Below are positions 1-10,039 of a stretch of 64,000 bases of DNA, one piece after another (position 1 is the stretch's first letter; every line of letters begins with the position of its first letter). Under the pieces are notes generated by a model, which was given only the letters and a program-made list of their open reading frames with translations, did not search any database and was not told the DNA's origin. The translations under genes and the position numbers were made by a program. The DNA lies in NCBI GenBank assembly GCA_023052935.1, contig CM041298.1, forward strand, positions 62,304,217-62,368,216, read 5' to 3'. This DNA comes from Piezodorus guildinii. Taxonomy: Eukaryota > Arthropoda > Insecta > Hemiptera > Pentatomidae.

Positions 1-439
1 GAAGAAACGAGTTTGTTATTGTACTATATAGATGTTTTTTTAATTTACAATAATTCTTGTATCTCATGTTTTTTACCAAGTTATAATACCCTCTAAGCAG
101 ATAATTTTCCTTTTGAACCATTGAAAAAGAAAAGTGGCTTAACTGTTTCTTTTCTTCAACCCTTCGTTTGATCATTAGCTTCAAAGAAAACATTCTTCCA
201 GGTTGAAAAAAAATTCCATAAATGCGATTGATTATAAAGAGGTAAAACAGCTGTTTAATATAATTCAATCTTCAGGCATGGTTATTTGAGAGTGATTATT
301 AACTAGTAGAGACAAGTTATTAATCTAGTTTAGAAAGTCATAGTTAGATAAAGTGTTTAGAAGTGTGTAATAATCATCAAACTGGAAAACATGTGAACTG
401 TGAAGGTTAGTTTTCTTTAAACATTAATTTATGAACCAT

Positions 440-1600
440 GTTCGAAGAAAATAACGAGTGGTGTGCCCCTCCGCATTTAACGCATTTGGCCGGCGTCTCC
501 CTAGTTCTGATGGGCTTTCATGGGCCTCTCCGCATCGTACACTGTATCGCATCGTATCCCTGGCATTTGAAGCATTGAGGTATTTCCCTCTTTTTTCGAA
601 CTTCTTCTACTTTTATCCTTGTGTAGTAAATGTAATTCAATTCAAATGTTTTTTCATTGTATGTATTTTCAGAAATTTCTACAAAAAACATTTGAAGTGG
701 TAATTTGGTTCTTGCTGAGATAGAATTCGTAATGCTCACCGCTTCATACCCTTAGAATTTATTTCTTCACTTATTATTGATGTTGGTGTGCCAGTAAACT
801 TAAACTGATTAAGAAAAACGTGAACCCCTGGAAAACCTCAATCCGTAAGTCTCCTCGAGAAGAAGTTTCTATTACCCGCCTCAGAATCGGACATAGCCGA
901 CTTACTCATGGCAACTTAATTATGAGAGAAGCCCCTCCTAAATGCTCCCACTGCTACAAAATTTTATCCATCAGCCACGTATTTGAAGAATGCTCTTATT
1001 ATCGTACAATATTACACCAGCTGGGTATACCGCCCAATATAAGAATGGCTCTGCGGGACGATGGGCCCATAATAAATGCAGTAATTAAGTTTCTAGCAAG
1101 GGTCAAACTGTTAAATAGCCTCTGACTATCCAACACATCTATCGAAGAAATACCCTCTTTATTATGTATCTGTTTAATTTATTATCCTATTAATATCTAA
1201 TTTCTGTTGTTATTATTTTATTTTTTAATCTGTATCCTTTACTTATTTTAATTATTTATTTTTTCTTCTTATTCTTAATCCCACTTGAACTAAAAATAAC
1301 CTCCTTTGAAGAATGAACCATAATAACAAACCATCGGGCGTTGATGACCTAGATATTCTATGCCCTAAAACAGAACGAACGAACGAACGAACGATGCTGG
1401 TGTGGATGGGTGAAGTCCTTTAATAACTACTCTTGGGTTTTTTTCTTCCGACAGCTGATATGTGTGATAGTCAGCGTTTAGTTTTTTCAAGCACCGAACA
1501 GCTGTTTTGTAGGATTCTGGAGTGGCTGAGTATACAATTAAATTTCTGGCTGTTGATTTTATACTTAAGTAACTAGAACCAATTTCTTTTTTCAAAAACG
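440..1600 (-). pseudogene. Jockey-type LINE ORF1 (gag-like) fragment, split by a later LINE
   Basis: Read on the minus strand, 1595-1393 encodes a stretch ending RVVIKGLHPSTP, the conserved block ahead of the zinc knuckles in insect LINE gag-like ORF1 proteins. The protein resumes at 790-440 with LPLQMFFVEISENTYN and VKVEE-type residues (PRE_C2HC-like region), then PQCFKCQGYDAIQC and, after frameshifts, AKCVKCGGAHHS, two CCHC-type zinc knuckles. Such proteins bind the element RNA. The break at 791-1392 is a foreign LINE in the opposite orientation. At least one in-frame stop and several frameshifts make it non-functional. The family call is firm; the exact LINE lineage is inferred. Confidence 0.8.
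791..1392 (+). mobile_element. 5'-truncated RNase H-bearing LINE, ORF2 C-terminus and 3' UTR
   Basis: Coding runs from about 797 to the stop near 1123 and includes SITRLRIGHSRLTHGNLI and a CSHCYKIL...SHVFEECSYY metal-binding pattern (C-x2-C...H...C). This is the region after the RNase H domain in I/R1/LOA-type LINE ORF2. The 3' UTR ends in GGCGTTGATGACC and an (ACGA)n tail at about 1371-1392. A 12-bp target-site duplication with one mismatch (GATGTTGGTGTG at 779-790, GATGCTGGTGTG at 1393-1404) frames the insertion, which landed in the ORF1 pseudogene on the opposite strand. Confidence 0.85.
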
Positions 1601-2090
1601 CAACTAATGCTTCTATATTCTAAATTTTAGCACATTTGCTGTTTGTATTTTTTTTTTACAGGTGTAAGTAAAATGTTATGAGAGAAAAAAAATCGTCAGG
1701 CATCTAATTATCTTTCAGAAAATAATCAGTTATATAAGTGGTAGATTAACCTACTCTATTTTTTAATTTTTTTTTTTAGTTCGATGTTTAACTGTGAGCC
1801 GAAAAATAAATTTTAACACGTTCAAGACCGGATTCGAACAAGTAGTATATAGTGGTTGCTATATGAAACGCCTAAACTATCCAAGTATCCATCACTTCTG
1901 CGTTCCATTTTACATTGGTACAGTCCTTTGGATACTAGCCATTACAAGTTTTAATTAATAGGTAATTTTAATTAAATAGTGAGCGGACTGAAATTCACAA
2001 ACAGACCAAATATAAACCAGTTTGTTCTCGCACAATGTCAACCTCCTGTTTCTAGCCTCAACTTTAGAAATTTGAATTAAAATTAAAATG
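1601..2090. other. No gene recognised
   Basis: AT-rich sequence with short homopolymers. A weak tRNA-like stretch (GTTCGAATCC read on the minus strand near 1830-1890) may be the remnant of a SINE head, but it lacks a convincing A box. Nothing else can be supported. Confidence 0.3.
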
Positions 2091-2301
2091 CCATAAATAA
2101 CAGAGAAAAAATCTGGTGTGCGCAACACACGAATTTCACTTACCTCCGTTGTTAAAATTAATTTAAAGACTTTTTAAGAATTTGGAAATACACTTAAGAC
2201 ATAAAAATAAATTGTTACATAATTAATAACATTGAATTTTAATAGAATTATGTGTTTAATTAATAATCTATTGTATTTGTATTGTAATAATGTATTGTAT
2301 T

Positions 2302-2876
2302 GCAAGAAAATGTCAACAAAAAAGTTGTACTTGCATGGGTCCCGTCGCATTGCGGTATTGTGGGAAATGATGTAGCCGACAGAGAAGCAAACTGAAAATG
2401 TGAACATAACCACAGCAGAAGAGTGGAAGAGGCATTGCAGGAAGACCATTATTAACAAGTGGAAAACTGAATGGGCTACTTTCAGTACTAAACTGAAAGA
2501 GATAAAGCAAGATGTATCTCCTTGGACCACATCATGCAGAAAAAGTAGAAAGGAAGAGGTAGTGCTAGCAAGGCTGAGGATAGGACATACAGCCTTTACA
2601 CACGGATATTTAATGAGAGGCCTGGATCCGCCATTCTGTGATACATGTAACAAAACACTGAACATAAAACACATTGTAACATCATGCACACTGTACACTG
2701 ACAACAGAACAAGACATAACATACCTTCAAACTTAAAAGAAGCATTAGGAATTGATGAAGACATAATTTTATGACTTTTTGAGTTTCTTAGAGACATTGG
2801 TCTGTTAAACTCAATATAAACGTAGAGAATCAAGACCCGCTAATGACCCGAAAGGGTAGATGTAATAGCAAATAAA
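2302..2876 (+). mobile_element. 5'-truncated RNase H-bearing LINE
   Basis: Starts inside the RNase H domain: VPSHCGIVGNDVADREAN (about 2336-2392) holds the last RNase H motif. A stop and frameshift follow. The frame at about 2400-2774 reads to RLRIGHTAFTHGYLMRG and CDTCNKTL...KHIVTSC, the C-terminal zinc-binding region. One more in-frame TGA (about 2774) precedes LFEFLRDIGLLNSI and the terminal stop. The 3' UTR ends ...AGCAAATAAA. Flanks repeat TATTGTATT (2293-2301 and 2877-2885), a target-site duplication inside K copy 1. Inactive. Confidence 0.85.
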
Positions 2877-3124
2877 TATTGTATTATTATCAATGAAAAT
2901 CAGATAGTTTTCACCAGTCTTCATTAATTAACTTTTACAATTTTGTGTATAAGATAATATTTTTTCTAAAATCTTAAGCTTTTCAACGGTATATTTATTA
3001 TACGTCTATATTACTGAATAATGTTCAAAAATTGCAAAAATAAAAAATATGGTCTTTTCTTTTTAGTTAGATATCGTATTCGTTTAAATTCTATATTTAC
3101 CTGTTGTTCACCAGTACTAAATTG

Positions 3125-3550
3125 GCAGGAAGTAATTAAAAGCAACTTGCTTAAATCAATTAGAACCCACGCGACGCCCTGGAACCTCATCTCAGGCAAA
3201 GATGGGATCAATTAGTGTTAACAAGACTGAGGATAGGGCACACAAGGCTCACGCACAGTCATTTATGGGAAGGCACAACTCCACCAATATGTGAACACTG
3301 TAAGGTAAAAGTCACAGCAAAGCACATAATGGTAGAGTGCAACAGATAACAAGAAGAAAGGAGAAAAAATGGAATCAATGGGTTCGAGCAACAACTACTA
3401 GGAGATGACAGGAAGTTCCACAATGCAGTTATAGAATTCATCAAAAAGATTAATTTATACAAAAAACTGTAAATTTAATACAACGAACGGTGCCTCTAAC
3501 CTAATGTTGTGGTACACGGCACATAAATATTAAATAAATAAAAAATAAAT
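3125..3550 (+). mobile_element. 5'-truncated RNase H-bearing LINE, second insertion in K copy 1
   Basis: The frame from about 3217 reads LTRLRIGHTRLTHSHLWEG then CEHCKVKVTAKHIMVEC, one in-frame stop, and ends ...FIKKINLYKKL with a stop at 3470-3472. This is the post-RNase H region of LINE ORF2, a lineage distinct from the copies at 791 and 2302. A (TAAA)n tail occupies about 3525-3550. The perfect 10-bp target-site duplication TACTAAATTG lies at 3115-3124 and 3551-3560. Confidence 0.85.
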
Positions 3551-3587
3551 TACTAAATTGATGATATATTTATTTTTATAGATTTTA

Positions 3588-3676
3588 CCTAATAGTCCCT
3601 TTCTTATAAAGCTTAAATATACATATAGTATCTGGCTTTGATGACCCTAGGGTTTTAAAACCAAAACAAACGAAAC
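3588..3676 (+). mobile_element. LINE 3'-end fragment
   Basis: Matches, on the opposite strand, the 3' UTR end of the LINE at 36334-36880: a CTAATAGTCCCTTTCTTATAAAG block, then GATGACCCTAGGGTTTTA and an AACAAACGAA tail. Only the 3' tip is present, as in severe 5' truncation. Confidence 0.6.
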
Positions 3677-3689
3677 TGGTATAATTTAA

Positions 3690-4500
3690 TATAAATATAT
3701 TAGTGAATAATTTAATAAAAATGAACTTTTATAATCGACCTCAGTTACGAAGATAATCGAAAATGAGGGAAGAAGATTTTTCATTATAGCAACTATGTCA
3801 AAACTATTTATAAATCTTTCCTCATCAATGTTTTAATATCCAGCCCGATACAGAGGTTGTGTTTACCATTATTGTTAGAATTTGTTTTAGCAACAATTTG
3901 GAGTATTCGGGGTTAGATGGGCCTCCAAAGCCGTGGTATTTAATATTGCCGGCCAGTTCTCTCCGAGTGAGGTGTAATTCATTGCGAGCCCATAATTTAC
4001 ATTGAGATGGGCTAATCCAGTCGGTATAGTCTCGTTTTTATTCCACCGATCAGAATTTACCCTCCTATTCAGCCCCTGTAATTACATCTTCGAAAGAGAC
4101 TGGTCCATTAATTTTATAATTCAATTAATTATTAGAAAAAGAGACGTCGATATGGTCATAGGAAAAACAGGATCAATAACGGTGCAAATATTCATTATAT
4201 ATTTCGAAACTAATTCAAAACCTAGACTCTTCTATTTGTATTCAATAGCAGAAGAATGAAAAAAATTAAACTAGCCTCCGTATTCGATTCAAATGAGCGA
4301 CTTCTAAATTAAAATCAGAATTTCAAAAAAGGTTAAAGAATTACATTTAGCTTTGATGTGAATATGTGTTTCAGATAAATAATCCAACAGTAGAAATTCA
4401 TCGATGATTGGGCGAAATGATTGAATCCCTAAGAATGTGAAGCTTACAGGACGATTTCTCAAAGTTTAGAAAAAACATTTTAAATTTTTCCTCTATTCAT
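3690..4500. other. No gene recognised
   Basis: Includes a moderately GC-richer patch at 3895-4110 without recognisable protein similarity. An open frame at 4002-4259 has no motif and is probably chance. Confidence 0.3.
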
Positions 4501-4504
4501 CCCT

Positions 4505-5400
4505 ATTTAATCAGTCTGCTGGCGTTCCTCAAGGCAGTATCCTAGGACCCATTCTTTCATAGTCTATACAGATAATATCCCAACCAATCCTAACACCTTC
4601 CTTTCTACCTATGCTGATGACATTTGTGTGTTATCAGTCAATAATGATCCTACTATTGCCTCTCAAACTCTTCAATCCCACATCAGAGACTTTCAGGTAT
4701 GATGTCAGAATTGGAGAATCAAAATCAATTCCAACTAATCTCACTAAATAACCTTTACCCTACGTCGTAAACCTATGACATACTGTCCTACAGTGTCCTT
4801 TAATAATATTCCGCTTGTCTCGATTGAACAAATTCTCTATCTAGGACTTGACAAACGTCTAAATTGGAATCCGCACACAAGACTGAAACGACAAGAAACT
4901 GCCCGCCGCTTTCGCTTACTTCAACTTTATTACCATCATAAGGCCTATATAGACTTACGGAGTTGAGCTTTGGGACTCAACTAAACCATCAAATTCTTTA
5001 TGGTTTTTAATCCTTACAATCCAAAATCCTAAGAAAAATCCTCAATGCTTCTTACTTTGTCACCAACAAACTCATCCATAGACCTTAATGTCCCATATGT
5101 TGCTGATTTGGCCCGTACGAGGTATCATTCCTTCCATGACAAACTCCACTCCCACATTAATCCACTAGTTTCCATCTAAACTAGGAGGTCACGAGGCCAT
5201 CTTCTTTTCAGAAGCCTCAGAGGATTGTCAGGAATGGAAGGGAAGGCTAGGGAAGGCCTCGAGACCTCCTAGTTTAGATTACCTTGTGGAGTGTTGCCAA
5301 TGGCCATATTCTCTTCATGTACCTTATCTATATGTATTATCAGCCAATTTACTTGATGTATTTACTAATACCATTGTAAATTTCAATAAATTAAAAAAAT
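4505..5400 (+). pseudogene. Degenerate Jockey-type LINE A (RT C-terminal half and 3' UTR)
   Basis: Scattered frames reproduce the RT of the better copies at 44061-45121 and 57461-59418: SAGVPQGSILGPIL near 4525, TFLSTYADDICVLSV near 4600 (YADD is the catalytic RT motif), RRKPMTYCPTVSFNNIPL near 4770, and LNWNPHTRLKRQETARRF near 4860. Many frameshifts and stops break it. The C-terminal coding end is replaced by an inverted duplication (5176-5277). The 3' UTR ends at about 5390 with AATAAATTAAA. Confidence 0.85.
5176..5277. repeat. Local inverted duplication within LINE A
   Basis: CTAAACTAGGAGGTC (5176-5190) is the exact reverse complement of GACCTCCTAGTTTAG (5263-5277). The roughly 70 bp between are LINE A sequence encoding the C-terminal NPPRRLKRRWPRDLL region, but reversed relative to the rest of this copy. 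Confidence 0.85.
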
Positions 5401-5664
5401 TATTTTTATTCAATTATTTAATTATTTTATTATTATTATTTTTTTTTGCTTTGTATCGTATAAATCATCAGCTTTCTAAAGGTTTATTTTACATTTATAT
5501 TACTATTGTTATTTTCAGAAATAAAATTTCCCTTAAAAATGTTTTTTTTTTTTTTTTTTTTATCCTTCACTTCCTTATTAAATTCATTCAAGTTATATAC
5601 TTACATCTTTTTTTGTTTGTTTTTTATCAAACTTAACAAGGTGTTGTTTTTTTTTTTCAAATTT
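5401..5664. other. AT-rich, no feature
   Basis: Long T and AT runs. An open frame at 5286-5636 is a by-product of low-complexity sequence and shows no motif. Confidence 0.4.
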
Positions 5665-5975
5665 ACTAATTAAAAGGTTCTTTAGGAAATATCAGCATTT
5701 AAGCCATGCCAGAATATTTCAATAAAAATAAAACCTACATAATATGAAAACTTATAATAAGCTTAAAATATAATAATATTTTTAACCAATATAGGGAGGT
5801 TAACTAACATCTTCATAGCAACTTTTGAGAAAACCTTAAAAATGTGCAAAACGCATTGTATAAATGCATGGTGAAAAAGTTGCTGTAACATCTAATGCAT
5901 ATATGGTACACTCCTAAAATATAAAGTTACATTTTTTATAACTTTTCTTTGTTGAACGAGACTGACTACATACAA
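5665..5975 (-). repeat. Repeat K, partial copy 2
   Basis: Reversed K middle section: the GCATTTAAGCC...CCAGAATATTT block, then the AAAATGTGCAAAACGCATTGTATA and AAAAAGTTGCTGTAACATCT blocks seen in other copies. Both ends are missing. Confidence 0.7.
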
Positions 5976-6146
5976 GACGACAAGGATTTTTTAGCAAGAC
6001 TGTAGATTTTTAATGTTCCAAATGTTGAAAGTATTGATAAAACAGATCCTTAAAATTTTTTAAAATAGCAGAACCTGTGCCACTGGCAACTTTATTGCCT
6101 GGAGTAAGTAAAGGTCTATCAAATATTAATATCATGCAATGGTCTC

Positions 6147-6269
6147 ATTCCAGAATATGTTATTCGCACTCTCAACAGCTTAAAGCTGCCTGATGAAGTT
6201 CTGGAAGAACAGAAACCAGTTCTCCTAGGCACAGCCAGTGTCCTTAGGAAGTCTTTAAATACAGGTTGA
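6147..6269 (+). pseudogene. Possible LINE ORF2 C-terminal tip
   Basis: A short frame reads LIPEYVIRTLNSLKLPDEVL then PVLLGTASVLRKSLNTG and a stop. The LLGTASVLRK ending resembles C-terminal tips of some insect LINE ORF2 proteins, from memory only. No catalytic motif is present. It lies between a K fragment and the host exon on the opposite strand. Confidence 0.35.
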
Positions 6270-6359
6270 CGCTTTTTCCAAACGCTTCTCTTTTATACGA
6301 GCAGGTAACTAGATACCAGAATATTATGGTAAAGCCAAGAATATATGTGATAAAAATAC

Positions 6360-6530
6360 CTTTGGTCATTTCGGTCCTCCCCTTCTTGAGAAGTATCGGA
6401 TCACCGTCCTCTCTCCTCCAGGTGATCCGCGGTTCAGGATGCCCTGCGGCTTTACAGACCAGAGTCGCGTTCTCACCTTCTTGTATGCTCATGTCCGCGG
6501 AAGTCTCGTCGTACAGGATATCGGGTGGAA
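6360..6530 (-). CDS. Internal exon of a DIP/lachesin-like Ig-domain protein
   Basis: On the minus strand the exon follows a TTATTTGTTCCAG acceptor (AG at 6531-6532) and ends ...CCAAAG before GTATTTTT (GT at 6358-6359). It is 171 bp, phase 1 at both ends. It encodes PPDILYDETSADMSIQEGEN, then ATLVCKAAGHPEPRITWRRE and DGDPILLKKGRTEMTK: the first half of an I-set Ig domain with its B-strand Cys and core Trp. The partner Cys must lie in the next exon. The PPDI start and TWRRE motif are typical of the second Ig domain of insect DIP and lachesin-type proteins, GPI-anchored surface molecules that bind Dpr partners at synapses. No neighbouring exon was found in the window, implying introns of over 6 kb downstream and 57 kb upstream. 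The exact paralogue cannot be named. Confidence 0.88.
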
Positions 6531-6744
6531 CTGGAACAAATAATTCAATCAATTAGCGAAAATGTAAGCTAATGTTTATTGTAAATAATAATATAAATTA
6601 AATATATTAGAGAGTAATTAGAGTGTGAGAGTCAGCGATTTATTCTTGCGCAAAGAAAAACGTCTTCGACATAGTAAAGAACTATAAATTTTGAAATAAA
6701 ATGAGAATAGACAACTAATCCGTTTATCTGATAAGACCAGATTA
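6503..6744. repeat. Segment S, original copy (exon 5' end plus intron)
   Basis: Duplicated at 7363-7603 in the same orientation with roughly 90% identity by eye. It contains the first 28 bp of the Ig exon, its splice acceptor and about 210 bp of upstream intron. Confidence 0.85.
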
Positions 6745-6751
6745 TCACGTA

Positions 6752-7362
6752 AGGCATTATATTTTCACACTCGTCATTGAATATATACATTGCGATCAAC
6801 CTCTAGAGTTAATTTATTAATTTAGCAATTTGTAAATTATGCCCCTATTCAATAACTAAAAACTATATAACCCCCAAGTTAACCAAAGGATTTGTTTGTA
6901 GGAATATTTTCATCAATCCTTCTAGTCTTTAAATGTTGCAAAGAAGTTTTGCGATTTTCGCGTTTTAGGAGATACATAATTTTTTTCAGACACAACACTC
7001 CGAATCAAAATTTTTACAATCTATAATTTGAAGAGTTTACGAAATTATTTTAAATACATCTATTAGCAGGTATAAGCCACTCCGAGCCGATAATTAGATT
7101 TTTTGTATTAGTTTTCCCTTATTCTGGGACTTCAAACGTTAAAAGTATAATAGTTTTAGATTTTAGCAAATCAATTTTTGATGTTTGGCCACAGTGCGCC
7201 TGCCAATAGTGTCAAACCATTATTTTTTATAATTTATTTTTTGTAATCTGGGATCCCAAAGGTTAAATATGGATCAGTTTAAGTATTTCTTTTCACCTAG
7301 ATCGGTCATTTTTTCCACTGTGCGGCCGTAATGATTTTTTATGGAACTCATTATATCGATGT
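6752..7362 (+). repeat. Repeat R copy 1
   Basis: Shares with 8280-9115 and 13463-14350 the blocks CATTGAATATA(TA)CATTG, CCCCTATTCAATAAC, CAAGTTAACCAAAGGATTTG, TCTGGGACTTCAAACGTTAAA and GACCCAAAGGTTAAATATGG-like. It ends in GGAACTCATTATATCGATGTG, a K-like piece. It separates segment S from its duplicate. No coding. Confidence 0.7.
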
Positions 7363-7603
7363 GTCTCGTCGTACAGGATATCGGGTGGAACTGGAACACA
7401 TAATTCAATCAATTACGGAAAATGTAAGCTATATTTATTGTGAATAATAATATAAATTAAATATATTAGAGAGTGATTAAAGTCCGAGAGCCAACGATTT
7501 ATTCTTGCTCAATGAGAAATGTCTTCGACATGATATAAAACTACAAATTTTGAAATAAAATGAGGATAGGCAAATAATCTGTGTATCTGATAAGACCAGA
7601 TTA
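7363..7603. repeat. Segment S duplicate (truncated Ig-exon copy with acceptor)
   Basis: Copy of 6503-6744. Read on the minus strand it keeps a CCAG acceptor (ATTATGTGTTCCAG) and 28 bp of exon encoding PPDILYDET, then breaks into repeat sequence. It could act as a cryptic acceptor upstream of the real exon. Confidence 0.85.
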
Positions 7604-7694
7604 ACTATGACATCGAAACCCACTGGAAACGTTGTAAATTTATACGCGTTTCGTAAGGTCTAGGCTTTTCAATTTTATTTGTTTTTTTAACTTC

Positions 7695-8108
7695 CTTGAT
7701 AAAGACAGTTAGCTGCTTTAAAATTACAAAACACAATAGACTTTTTATAGAGTATTTATAAAATGTCATATTAGCAAAAACCTGTACTGTATTATATATC
7801 CCTTTATTACTTGGACTTAATTATTGAAATACTCAATATGAAGAAATATAGCGATCTAAACGAAGTTATTATCCAAGAAATATTTTAAGTTATCAAAGAG
7901 ATTTTATTTCATATCTTCGATAAAGACAACTGCTCCAAAATTACAAAACACCCTAGACATTCGTAAGGGTATATTTATAAAACGTCATATTAGTAAAGAC
8001 CTGTACTGTATTATTTACCCCTTTATCACGTGGATTTAATTAATGAAATACTCAGAAATATGGCGATCTAAAAGAAGTTATAATCCAAGTCATACTTTGA
8101 GTTTACTC
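7695..8108 (+). repeat. Repeat P, two tandem copies
   Basis: Copies at about 7695-7890 and 7918-8108 share TAAAGACA, AAAATTACAAAACAC, ATTTATAAAA(T/C)GTCATATTAG, CTGTACTGTATTAT, ATAGCGATCTAAA and GAAGTTAT blocks. A third copy lies at 9605-10032. No coding or terminal structure seen. Confidence 0.65.
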
Positions 8109-8279
8109 CCACTTAACTACAAACGGCTCATAGAATAAAATAATCGGAAGTTAAACATAACAAGAGTTTATGCTTGACATAGCTCAGTAATGCCCTGGTT
8201 ATGGCCCACAAGATTGAACCGAAACGTTGGCAATATTAAAATATTAAAAAAGATTGACTCCCGATTTCATCCTACGATG

Positions 8280-9115
8280 ATTTCAACAGTCGCACACTGG
8301 GCAAAATCACCAATTTAGGTGGACAAAAGTTTGGAATTTGCCGGTGCTTCACCTTTTTATTATTAGTCGGCAATACCCTTAATACTAATATTTCCACCAT
8401 ACCGTGTTTACAAAAAAAAAATATTAAATTAATGAATCATTCCTGTTCTCAAAATAACCGGCCTAATAACCGGCAGTGGGATTATCTTTATTCGATACCT
8501 ATTTATTTTGTGCAAGGTGTGTTTAGTGCAAAGTCTTTTGCTTTTATTTAACAATGGATATTGCTGACACAGGTAAGAAATTATATTTCCATAATCGTTA
8601 TTGAATATACATTGCAATCTACCAGTAAAGTTAATTTAGCAATTTATATATGTAAGCCTCTATTCAATAACAAAAAACTATATAAACCCCAAGTTACCCC
8701 AAGGATTTGCTTCGTCAATCGTTTTAGTCTTTAAATTCATGATTTTTTTGTGATAAATATTTTTTTTAGACAAAACACTCAGAATCAAAAGTTACAATCT
8801 ATAATTTGAAGAGTTTCCCAAAATTATATAAAATACATCTATTAGCAGGTTTCAGCAACTCCGAACCTTAATTAGATATTTTGTATTATTTTTCCAGTTT
8901 TCTGGGACTTCAAACGTAAACTGTAGGGATGTTTTAGATTTTAGCAAATACATTTGATGTTTGAACACTGCACGCTCGCCAATCGTGTCTATAAATTAAT
9001 TATTACTTTTTCTATATATATTTAATCCGGGACCCCAAAGGTTAAATATAGACAAGTTTCAGAATTTTGTCAACCTAAATCAGTCATATTTTCCTCTGTG
9101 AGTCGACTATACATC
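8280..9115 (+). repeat. Repeat R copy 2
   Basis: Longest left side of R: CACACTGGGCAAAATCACCAA, TACCGTGTTTACAAA, CAGTGGGATTATCTTTATT, AACAATGGATATTGCTGACA, then the shared R body to about 9115. The left 300 bp is shared with copy 3 (13463 onward) but not copy 1. No long open frame. Confidence 0.7.
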
Positions 9116-9149
9116 CTTAATAGAAACGGCATATTTACATGACTATTAT

Positions 9150-9590
9150 AAGGCCAATCTCGGCGTGTGGAATTGAGCTTTGGTCTCAACTAAACCATAA
9201 AATTCAGTTCTCTCAAATCTAATCCTTATAATCCAAAATCTTTCTTAAAATCCTCAACACTCCCTACTTTGTTCCGAACAAACTCATCCCTAACAACCTT
9301 AATGTTCCCTATGTCACTGGTTTGGCCTGAACCAGATATCTCTCATCCCATAACTAACTCCATTTCCATCCTAACCCATTAGTTTCAATCCTACCTTCCT
9401 CTTCAATACCTGATAATCCTCCAAGATATCTAAAAAGAAGATGACCTCGAGACCTTCTAATTAAGGACATTTCTAGAATGTTGCCGAAGGGTACATTCTA
9501 GACAAGTCATGTTCATGTCTATTTTTTATTAGCCTATTTACTAGTTGTGTTTTAAAATACATTGTAAATATCAATAAATAATTTTAAAAA
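9150..9590 (+). pseudogene. Jockey-type LINE A, C-terminal and 3' UTR fragment
   Basis: Frames give IELW-like residues, then CCAAAATC...ATCCTCAACACTCCCTACTTTGT, matching the ILNAPYFVTN block, and an ending that matches the PRRLKRR coding end (CCAAGATATCTAAAAAGAAG). The 3' UTR ends near 9590 with ATTGTAAATATCAATAAAT. Heavily mutated. Confidence 0.75.
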
Positions 9591-9604
9591 ATATAACAAT
9601 GAGT

Positions 9605-10032
9605 TTTTATTTAACATCTCTATAAAAAACAGTTGGATGCTCTAAAATTACTAAATACTCTAGACTTTTTTATGTATATTTATAAAATTTTATCACTTGC
9701 ATTTAATTAATGAAACACTCAGTACGGAGAAATACAGCGATCTTGTTTATTTATTTAACGTCACTTTATGCTACTATGGCTAATCGGACGATGCTACAGT
9801 GGGAGTCCTAAATTTTGCCTATTCCGGTTTTATTAGGATAGGGACCTTTAACGAGTAACTGACATCGCACAGGCTCGGTACCACCTTTTAACGTCCCCTC
9901 CGAAGGACGTTAAAACTATAACTAAGGATTTTTTAGTCCCATTAAAAAATCCTAGGACCACCTGCGGGTTTGAACCCGTGAAATATAGCGATATAAAAGA
10001 AGTTATCATCCAAGTCATATTTTGAGTTTACA
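9605..10032 (+). repeat. Repeat P copy 3, split by a SINE
   Basis: P blocks at 9605-9741 and 9980-10032 flank the SINE at 9742-9979. The repeated GAAATACAGCGAT / GAAATATAGCGAT is the target-site duplication. Confidence 0.65.
9742..9979 (-). mobile_element. tRNA-derived SINE1, 5'-truncated
   Basis: Read on the minus strand it begins at the B-box region (ACGGGTTCAAACCCGCAGG), then the body CCTAGGATTTTTTAATGGGA, TCCTTCGGAGGGGACGTT, GGTACC...CCTGTGCGATGTCAG, and the tail ...GACGTTAAATAAATAAACAAG. A 13-bp target-site duplication with one mismatch lies at 9729-9741 and 9980-9992. The A-box half is missing. Confidence 0.8.
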
Positions 10033-10039
10033 AAGAGTA

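Larger units (their letters stand above)
2093..3590 (-). repeat. Repeat K copy 1, interrupted by two LINEs
   Basis: Reversed K end (ATCTGGTGTGCGCAACACACG at about 2112, then TTCACTTACCTCCG) followed by K body in three blocks: about 2093-2301, 2877-3124 and 3551-3590. The blocks join in the same order as in uninterrupted K copies, for example 43030-43977. The two gaps are LINE insertions with target-site duplications. K has no coding capacity that I can see. Confidence 0.75.

Noticed and set aside
2174..2833. 219-codon minus-strand frame
   Set aside because: Antisense shadow of the RNase H LINE at 2302-2876 plus AT-rich K flank; no motif of its own.
5286..5636. Phe/Leu-rich membrane protein frame
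   Set aside because: Low-complexity T-rich DNA following a LINE 3' UTR; no initiation or splice context.
6266..6556. Plus-strand 96-codon frame over the Ig exon
   Set aside because: Antisense of the exon; the minus strand has splice sites and Ig residues.
8200..8260. Penelope 3' tip (CCGAAACGTTGG)
   Set aside because: Only a short resemblance, no stem and no coding nearby.
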